From JAKSCF01 sp028279945 (GTDB lineage: Bacteria; Bacillota; Clostridia; Peptostreptococcales; JAAYPU01): a stretch of DNA of 47,622 nucleotides. The stretch lies in NCBI GenBank assembly GCA_028279945.1, contig JANQMT010000068.1, forward strand, positions 1 to 47,622, given 5' to 3'. Positions 41,890-47,622 of this stretch are shown one piece after another. Each line of letters begins with the position of its first letter. Position 1 is the stretch's first letter. The notes below the pieces were generated by a model, which worked only from the letters and a program-made list of their open reading frames with translations, searched no databases and was not told where the DNA came from. Both the position numbers and the translations under genes were made by a program.

Positions 41890-43332
41890 ATGGTTGGATG
41901 GAGTGTAGGATTATTATGCAGCAGTTTACTTCTGGGACTGTTTATTATGAATATAAAGAAGGTTTTTAGAAAAAAACCTGAGACTTTTTTAGCTGTTTTG
42001 TATCCTGTTGCAGATATTTTGATTGGATTTTTTCCCAAAAGATTTTTTGGTTCGGATAACATTTTAAATAAGAAGATGACGGTTCTTTATGGAGAAAAGG
42101 ACTTTGCAGAACTGATCCATAAGAAGAAACGAGATACAGCTGCAAGTTTTTACGTCATAAGCCTCATATTCAGCTTGCTGTTTACGATCAATACCACACA
42201 GCAAGTGCTAAGTGAAACAACGTTTTCAGAAATTCAAAGATCGGAAGCAGGAGAAGGCGACCAAGTGATTGATGCTGAAATCGTTATGCAACAAGAGGGT
42301 ACAGCCTATCAAAAGCCTGTTAAGTTAAATATAAAGGAAAAGAAACTTTCGAAAGAAGCAGTCAATATAAAGTTTGAAGAGACAAAACAGAGAATCAGTG
42401 AAAATATTGCAGGTGAGAATACGGACTTGCAGCATGTTTATAAGTCTTTAAATTTATATACCTATGACCCAATATCCCAGGTGAAAATTCAATGGTATTC
42501 CAATGATTTGGACTTGGTAGATACAACGGGAAAGGTCAATGGACTTAATATGCATCAGCCGGTTGAAGTGGCTTTAAAGGCAGAACTGACTTTAGATGAG
42601 AACAACCAAAGCTATGAGGTAAAATTAAGGGTAGTACCCTTTTTCCAATACGCATCGATAGAAGAAAAAATGCATGTTAGGATAGAAGAATTATTAAGCA
42701 ATATAGCCAGCGGGGCAGAAGGGAGTATCGTTGTACTGCCAAGTCAGATAGAGGATATACAAATTCAATGGTTGAAGCCAAAACAAAATATCAACGGTGT
42801 AATTGTGGTGAGCTTAATTTCTTTATTATTTTTTTTAATAACAACTCAATATAAAGGATTGGATAAGGAGATTAAAAAGAAAAAAGAAGACATCGAAAGA
42901 GACTTTCCGGAATTTATCAACAAACTGGTTTTGCTCCTTAATGCAGGATTAATTGTAGAATCGGCATTAGAAATCATTACGGAAGATTATAAAAGATATG
43001 GTAAACATAAGCCATTATATGAGGAGTTGTCTATGGTTATAAGAAATGTTCAGGAAAGTCATGCTTCCTTATCGGAAGAGTTAAGGTGCTTTGCTCAACG
43101 ATGCGGTGTGAAAGAGATGATGCGATTTGTTTCTATTGTAAGAGAAAACATCCATTTGGGAAGTTCGTTGGTTCAAAAGTTGGAACTGGAAGCAGCCCAA
43201 TCATGGGAAAATCGTAAGCATAAGGCAGAAATCTTAGGTCGACTGGCTGAGACAAAACTAACATTTCCACTGGTCATTTTATTACTGGTGTTGATCATCA
43301 TCATTATGACGCCGGCATTCATGGAAATGTAA
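41890..43332 (+). CDS. tadC: TadC-like platform protein with large extracytoplasmic insertion
   Basis: 480 residues, against about 290-320 for usual TadC. Helix 1 (4-22) and helix 2 (about 88-106) frame a cytosolic segment; residues about 107-300 are hydrophilic and should lie outside. They contain beta-rich text (KIQWYSNDLDLVDTTG, YEVKLRVVPFF) and a PSQIEDIQIQW end. Helix 3 (about 302-320) leads to the F domain (ERDFPEFINKLVLLLNAGL, 336 on) and the last helix (455-475). The ATG at 41890 is 3 nt after tadB. Confidence 0.85.
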   Translation: MVGWSVGLLCSSLLLGLFIMNIKKVFRKKPETFLAVLYPVADILIGFFPKRFFGSDNILNKKMTVLYGEKDFAELIHKKKRDTAASFYVISLIFSLLFTINTTQQVLSETTFSEIQRSEAGEGDQVIDAEIVMQQEGTAYQKPVKLNIKEKKLSKEAVNIKFEETKQRISENIAGENTDLQHVYKSLNLYTYDPISQVKIQWYSNDLDLVDTTGKVNGLNMHQPVEVALKAELTLDENNQSYEVKLRVVPFFQYASIEEKMHVRIEELLSNIASGAEGSIVVLPSQIEDIQIQWLKPKQNINGVIVVSLISLLFFLITTQYKGLDKEIKKKKEDIERDFPEFINKLVLLLNAGLIVESALEIITEDYKRYGKHKPLYEELSMVIRNVQESHASLSEELRCFAQRCGVKEMMRFVSIVRENIHLGSSLVQKLELEAAQSWENRKHKAEILGRLAETKLTFPLVILLLVLIIIIMTPAFMEM

Positions 43333-43367
43333 AGATAAAAAATGATTGATAAAAGGAAGGGTGCAAT

Positions 43368-43541
43368 ATGTTAAAAAGGATAAGAGATTCAATAAAAAAC
43401 GAAAAAGGCATGGAAATGGTGCAAGTGGCTATATTAATAGCAATTGCAATTGGTGTAGGGCTTTTATTTAGAGATTCTATTGAGGGATTTATTAATGATA
43501 TTTTTGATAAATTAAATGCAGACAGTTTTGAAGTTAATTAA
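43368..43541 (+). CDS. flp: Flp-like pilin
   Basis: 57 residues, below the size at which simple gene finding is reliable, but with GGAAGG 8 nt before the ATG and a position between tadC and tadE. The N-terminus is basic (MLKRIRDSIKNEKG), then a long hydrophobic stretch MEMVQVAILIAIAIGVGLLF. Cleavage after KG by a prepilin peptidase is expected; Glu sits at +2 rather than +5 as in classic Flp. The C-terminus is FRDSIEGFINDIFDKLN-like. It is the likely major pilin. No prepilin peptidase gene lies in the window. Confidence 0.8.
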   Translation: MLKRIRDSIKNEKGMEMVQVAILIAIAIGVGLLFRDSIEGFINDIFDKLNADSFEVN

Positions 43542-44091
43542 AAGAAAATTAAATAACAGAGGCGTCATGTTAGTGGAGGCTGCTATAGTCATCCCTATTG
43601 TTACGTTGGTTCTTGTTGGAGTGATTTATATACTGTTTAATTTATATAATACGACGTCTCTGCAATCAGCGGTGCATATTACTTGTGAAAAAGGAAGCCG
43701 CTATTATTCCGAAACCATTGAAGGGGAACACGATTGGCAAATAGAAGCCACTTTATATCCTTATACCAACAAGGAAAGAAATATAGAAACATTACTGATG
43801 AATCATTGGATAAAGCGTTTTAATGTTTCATGTGCAGATGTAGAAGCCCATGTTAACCATCAATTAGGTTTTTCGAAAATTGTTATGGCATACAAAGAAA
43901 AGCATAAAAGCCCAATGATCAATCAACTTGGGAAAAATTTAGTAAGCTTACCGCGTTTAGATGAGTTTTATATTCATGATGAAGCTGAATATATCCGAAA
44001 TATTGATTTGTTAGAAGATGCAGCTTATTCAGCATTTGAAAACGTCTTTGAAGAGGCAAAAAAAAGATATGAAAGTATGGAATTGGATTAA
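43516..44091 (+). CDS. tadE: TadE-like minor pilin
   Basis: 191 residues. The N-terminus is KRKLNNRG followed by VMLVEAAIVIPIV: the class III leader with Gly at -1 and Glu at +5. The rest is hydrophilic, with one Cys in AVHITCEKGS and one in VSCADVE. The ATG at 43516 overlaps flp by 26 nt and has no good ribosome site, so it may depend on flp translation. TadE proteins are pseudopilins at the pilus base. Confidence 0.87.
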   Translation: MQTVLKLIKRKLNNRGVMLVEAAIVIPIVTLVLVGVIYILFNLYNTTSLQSAVHITCEKGSRYYSETIEGEHDWQIEATLYPYTNKERNIETLLMNHWIKRFNVSCADVEAHVNHQLGFSKIVMAYKEKHKSPMINQLGKNLVSLPRLDEFYIHDEAEYIRNIDLLEDAAYSAFENVFEEAKKRYESMELD

Positions 44092-44095
44092 TCAT

Positions 44096-46585
44096 ATGAT
44101 GTTGAAATGTTTGAACAACAGAGGTTCCGTTTCGATATACCTAACCCTTATTTTTCTGAGTTTTATTATCCTTGCAGGGGTTTTGGTAGATGCGGCTTGC
44201 ATCAATACCGGTCGAGTACATATTGAGAGAGCTGCAGATATTGCGGTACGTTCTATTCTATCCGAATATGACCGGAATTTAAAGAATGAATATGGTTTGT
44301 TTGCTACCGAATTAACAGAAGAAGAGATGGAAGAAAAAATATCGGCGTACATGAATAGAATGATGCGCCCATCATTAGGTTTAGAAGAAAACCAAAATAA
44401 TATGGATTTTTATGATTTTAAATTAAAAGGGATTCAGGTCAATACAGATGATTTGTCTCTTAATAATTTAAAAATATTTGAAAATCAAATCGTGGAGTAT
44501 ATGCGTTACCGTGCTGTATTAGGAGCGTTAGGTGATTTTACGAAAAACGTAGAGCAGATGGAGAAGGCTGCAAATGGACTCATATTAATGGAAAAAGCTG
44601 CTGTGGTCTATAAAGCGTTGGAGGACTTAGACGACGTATTAAATCGCATAAGAAAATACAGTGATGGCTGGTATTATGATAAAGGAAAAAATTTCAGAAG
44701 TTATTCAAAAAGCGTAAAAAGTTTATCCATTGTTATGGGCCAAGATGGGAAAGAGAGCTACGTCAAAAACTTATTCGGTTTATTAAAAGATGGATATAAA
44801 GAAAGGTTGGAAAATAATTTATTTTCTCCGAAGGAATTAGAAAATATCAATCAAAACTATATAGATGATTTTGATGAATATGTGTATAACCGATGTTCTT
44901 TAAAAGGGCTGAGGAGTGCAGAAAGGACAATTTTTAGACGTTTATCCAACCTGGAAAGTACAGCAGATGAGTCAAACGAAGAGCAGAGGCTTCAATACAT
45001 TCAGTGGCTGGACGATATAAATGAAAAGAAAGAAGACTATTTTAATGATATAGAAAGTCAAGACATTCAAGCATATGTTGATTTCTATAAAAACCGTCAA
45101 GATGCATGTAATGAAGCGTTAGAGGCAATCAATGAATTGATCTTAACCGGACAGCATATTCAAGAACTTGTTGATGAAGTCAATGGATACTTAGATGAAA
45201 GTGACAATAAAATAGTATCGGAGCTGAAAGAAACCATAAAAAAAGATATGGCGACCATAAGTACAATGGTGAATTTTGGATATGGAACCGGTCTTTATGA
45301 TGCTCAGAGAAAGATTACTCAAAATAAAAAGGCTTTAGACCGGTTCTTAAATGCGTATATAGACGAATCAGTAATCCGGTCATTGGAAGAAAAGGCCTAT
45401 AATTATGGGAGATACATTGATGACAATTTTAATATAAAAGTTTTTTTAAAAGAACTGAAAAATACAATTCATTCCAATAACATCTATCAACATGAAAAAG
45501 AAAATTATGATTCACAATGGAGACAGTTATTGCGACAGTATGATAGTGATTTTCTTGTTGAGCCTTTTTCTACAGGTCAGTTTGAATGGGATGTTCAAAA
45601 CGCTGAAAGTTATTTTGAAATAGAGAACCTTGAAGAACAATATGATCATAAAGAGGAACTGTATGAGCCTGTTGCCGGCATAAATGGTAGAGAATTAAAA
45701 AATCATTTCATTTATGAACGTCTTCCTACTCATATATATGGTATAGAGTCACAACCTATTATGGATACAGGAATTGTAGATGGATTAAACATTCATCAAA
45801 TGTCTTGGAACCATATAAAAAATAAATTGTATTTAAACGAGTACGTCTTATTATTCTTTAAGCATCATACCAATGAAAATATCAATGCTGAAAGTTTTTT
45901 TGAACATGAAGTGGAATACATACTTTATGGGGAATACAGTGAAAAAAAGAATTTCACAAGATTTCAATCGGATCTTTTTTTGCTTCGAGTAGGAATGAAT
46001 ATGGTACATATTTATAGTGACCCTGTAAAGAGACAGCAGGTATTGAAAGCTGCACTGCCATTGACAACAATTAGTCCTTTTCTTGCACAGCTTTTGATCA
46101 CATCTGCATGGGCAGCCGCAGAATCTAAGCTGGATTTAGATGAATTATTAGAAGGTGAAGAAGTTGCATTTATGAAAACAAAAGAGGACTGGAGACTATC
46201 TTTAGATGCTGTTTTTTCAAGCAATAAAAATGTTAAAAATAATCAGGGAAAAATTCATTTTGATAAGAAGAAAAAGAAAGATGACAAGGATGAAGGAAAG
46301 CAGCTTGATATAAATAGGTTTTGCTATGAAGACTATCTTAGATTATTTCTTTTGTTTAGAAAAAAAGAAGACACGTTATATAGAACTTTAGACTTGATTC
46401 AGCTCAATATGAAAGGCCGGCATTATAAGGATTTTGAGACTAGGTATTATTTTGGTGGGTGTAAAGTCAAGGCTGAGAGCTCGATTAAGCATATTTTTTT
46501 AAAGTTTCAATGGATGCCGGAATATATACAAAATGAAACTTTGGGTAGAAAAGACATTGATGTTCAAGTGCAGCACAGCTATTAA
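44096..46585 (+). CDS. TadG-like protein (DUF5702 type)
   Basis: About 829 residues from the ATG at 44096; an in-frame ATG at 44069 is a second choice. It begins LNNRGSVSIYLTLIFLSFIILAGVLVDAACI, of which the first 20 show the cleavable leader (RG then SVSIY), but with Tyr where Glu is expected at +5. The rest is a long, charged, mainly helical extracytoplasmic part with coiled-coil segments and a late hydrophobic segment (LTTISPFLAQLLITSAWAAA, about 655-675). The size and place fit the large TadG-like member of clostridial tad operons. Its exact role is not known. Confidence 0.82.
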   Translation: MMLKCLNNRGSVSIYLTLIFLSFIILAGVLVDAACINTGRVHIERAADIAVRSILSEYDRNLKNEYGLFATELTEEEMEEKISAYMNRMMRPSLGLEENQNNMDFYDFKLKGIQVNTDDLSLNNLKIFENQIVEYMRYRAVLGALGDFTKNVEQMEKAANGLILMEKAAVVYKALEDLDDVLNRIRKYSDGWYYDKGKNFRSYSKSVKSLSIVMGQDGKESYVKNLFGLLKDGYKERLENNLFSPKELENINQNYIDDFDEYVYNRCSLKGLRSAERTIFRRLSNLESTADESNEEQRLQYIQWLDDINEKKEDYFNDIESQDIQAYVDFYKNRQDACNEALEAINELILTGQHIQELVDEVNGYLDESDNKIVSELKETIKKDMATISTMVNFGYGTGLYDAQRKITQNKKALDRFLNAYIDESVIRSLEEKAYNYGRYIDDNFNIKVFLKELKNTIHSNNIYQHEKENYDSQWRQLLRQYDSDFLVEPFSTGQFEWDVQNAESYFEIENLEEQYDHKEELYEPVAGINGRELKNHFIYERLPTHIYGIESQPIMDTGIVDGLNIHQMSWNHIKNKLYLNEYVLLFFKHHTNENINAESFFEHEVEYILYGEYSEKKNFTRFQSDLFLLRVGMNMVHIYSDPVKRQQVLKAALPLTTISPFLAQLLITSAWAAAESKLDLDELLEGEEVAFMKTKEDWRLSLDAVFSSNKNVKNNQGKIHFDKKKKKDDKDEGKQLDINRFCYEDYLRLFLLFRKKEDTLYRTLDLIQLNMKGRHYKDFETRYYFGGCKVKAESSIKHIFLKFQWMPEYIQNETLGRKDIDVQVQHSY

Positions 46586-46587
46586 CG

Positions 46588-46891
46588 CAGAATCGGAGAT
46601 TTTGTGTTAAGGCTTCAACTGAAAAACGCTAACCAATCAGGCAGTAGAGAAGACGAAATTAAACTGAAAAACTTTTTCTAATTAAAATTAGAAAGTTTCT
46701 GTATGAGACCTACGTCCAAAATCAGAGATTTTGGTTAGGGCTTCAAAATTTCTTTCTCTTTGCATGAGACCTGCTGCGTAATCGAACTGAAAAATTCTCA
46801 TTAAAATCAAGATTTTAGAATTTCTGTATGAGACCTACATCGGAATTATAAATTCCGTGTTAGGACTTCAAGATTACGGCTAGGGCTTCAG
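46588..46891. repeat. degenerate tandem hairpin repeat between tad genes
   Basis: The 317-nt gap 46586-46902 has no open frame. It is built of about two and a half units of 125-128 nt. Each has a small hairpin (CAGAATC/GATTTTG, CCAAAATC/GATTTTGG, GGAATT/AATTCC), then GTTAGGGCTTCAA or a variant (46611, 46738, 46863, 46883). An A/T-rich hairpin region starting CTGAAAAA follows, and then TGTATGAGACCTAC or a variant (46700, 46761, 46825). The stems vary but stay paired. Confidence 0.7.
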
Positions 46892-46902
46892 GGGGTGGAG
46901 GA

Positions 46903-47622
46903 TTGAGAAATACAAAAGGTTCGGTAATGGTGGAGGCGGCCATTTTTCTTCCTGTTTTTATTATTGCTGTTCTGTCCATTGGTTTTATCATGAAAGTTTT
47001 TTATGTGCAAGAATATATGCAGCATATATTAGCAGATGAAGTATCCAAACAAGGTGTTGAAGCTTATTCCAACTTGAAGCTGGAAAATCAACAGGATGCT
47101 TTAATGTCAAATATTAAGGATCGTATGAATGGGAAATGTAATAATTTACATATGAATCAGATGCCTCAGATGCTGCATTATAAATATTTATTTAATGGGA
47201 TTTATGAAAAAAATCATGAAAATCATATCAAGTATAATGTGAATTCAGATCATTTGATTGAAGCTGTTGTTTTATGTAAAGTTGATCTTCCTTTTAAAAT
47301 GAGATTTACAGATGATTATGACTTAATACAGAGGGTGATTGTAAGAGGTTGGGTAGGAACCGAAAGGCCGGCGGATCCTATGTCTTTTGATGATATGTCA
47401 AATAAAAATGCAGGTACCTTAGTGTATGTCTTTCCTCATTCAGGTGAAAAGTATCACAAAGAAAGCTGTTATATCATTTCCGATGCTCATTCTCCTTGTT
47501 TGTTAACTCATGCACTGATGACAAAATATGGACCTTGCAAGATTTGTGATGCCGGTTCATTAAGCCTGGGTTCTAAAGTATATATCTTTAGAAAGAGTGG
47601 CACACATTTTCACTCAGAAGCG
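46903..47622 (+). CDS. TadE-like pseudopilin with C-terminal HxxxxC motifs (3' end outside the window)
   Basis: 240 codons are visible; the gene runs past the window end. It starts at TTG 46903: AGGGGGTG lies 7 nt upstream and the short leader RNTKG then SVMVEAAIFLPVF keeps the class III cleavage site (Glu at +5). An ATG at 46927 would remove that site. A periplasmic or extracellular part follows. Near the end it has VYVFPHSGEKYHKESC and then KVYIFRKSGTHFHSE, two copies of a VY-G-xxH pattern; the first has a Cys after the His, a motif seen in metal-site modules of the Ada type. This suggests a repeated small domain. The function is unknown. Confidence 0.8.
   Translation, partial: MRNTKGSVMVEAAIFLPVFIIAVLSIGFIMKVFYVQEYMQHILADEVSKQGVEAYSNLKLENQQDALMSNIKDRMNGKCNNLHMNQMPQMLHYKYLFNGIYEKNHENHIKYNVNSDHLIEAVVLCKVDLPFKMRFTDDYDLIQRVIVRGWVGTERPADPMSFDDMSNKNAGTLVYVFPHSGEKYHKESCYIISDAHSPCLLTHALMTKYGPCKICDAGSLSLGSKVYIFRKSGTHFHSEA

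Noticed and set aside
46588..46891. CRISPR array
   Set aside because: Units are about 125 nt, degenerate and without constant repeats and unique spacers; no cas genes are near.
46586..46902. Hidden coding region between tad genes
   Set aside because: All frames are broken by stops and the sequence is explained by hairpin repeats.

Overview
The window is low-GC DNA from a Gram-positive anaerobe, most likely a clostridium. Supporting features are the AT-rich base use, strong AGGAGG-type ribosome sites, several TTG starts, a paired GlgC/GlgD ADP-glucose pyrophosphorylase, AgrB/AgrD quorum-sensing genes, a clostridial-type Tad locus and a group II intron. I cannot name the species. No tRNA, rRNA, CRISPR array or prophage was seen.

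Region by region: 1-513 holds the 3' end of a UDP-sugar dehydrogenase gene. 576-9347 (minus strand) is a glycogen operon, glgB-glgP-glgC-glgD-glgA, followed by an HD-domain hydrolase. 9651-10751 is an exported, extremely acidic protein with a copper-amine-oxidase-type N-terminal domain. 10802-15000 holds a PAS-GAF-GGDEF diguanylate cyclase and a divergent chemoreceptor. 15081-18379 (minus) is a GntR/YtrA-type regulator with an ABC ATPase and permease, with a near-ideal promoter and a perfect operator palindrome at the start site. 18718-24833 carries a MATE exporter, a radical SAM protein, purine nucleoside phosphorylase, a DUF3298 protein, ThpR (probable ATT start), a YjbQ protein and a CPBP protease. 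25152-28399 holds a DinG/XPD-type helicase with a nuclease-like N-terminus and a 1-Cys peroxiredoxin. The helicase gene is flanked on both sides by a pair of related small-RNA genes on the minus strand. 28533 to about 30500 is a group II intron with its maturase. 30595-32541 holds a membrane protein and an arsR-thioredoxin-AhpD-like cluster that lacks the usual permease.

The most interesting region is 32902-37910. It contains an agr-type peptide quorum-sensing locus (kinase, agrB, agrD, LytTR regulator) preceded by four paralogous ~152-163 aa, five-helix membrane proteins. The kinase has only two membrane helices. The last paralog overlaps its start codon, and the sum (5+2) matches the usual number of helices in an AgrC receptor. 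I infer a receptor split into separate sensor and kinase proteins, with the sensor part amplified to four copies. AgrD predicts a five-residue ring CLFTA.

38786-47622 is a Tad/Flp pilus locus (tadZ-tadA-tadB-tadC-flp-tadE-tadG-like-tadE-like, the last one cut by the window end). It has two oddities: a TadC with a large extracytoplasmic insertion, and a degenerate ~125-nt tandem hairpin repeat between the last two genes.
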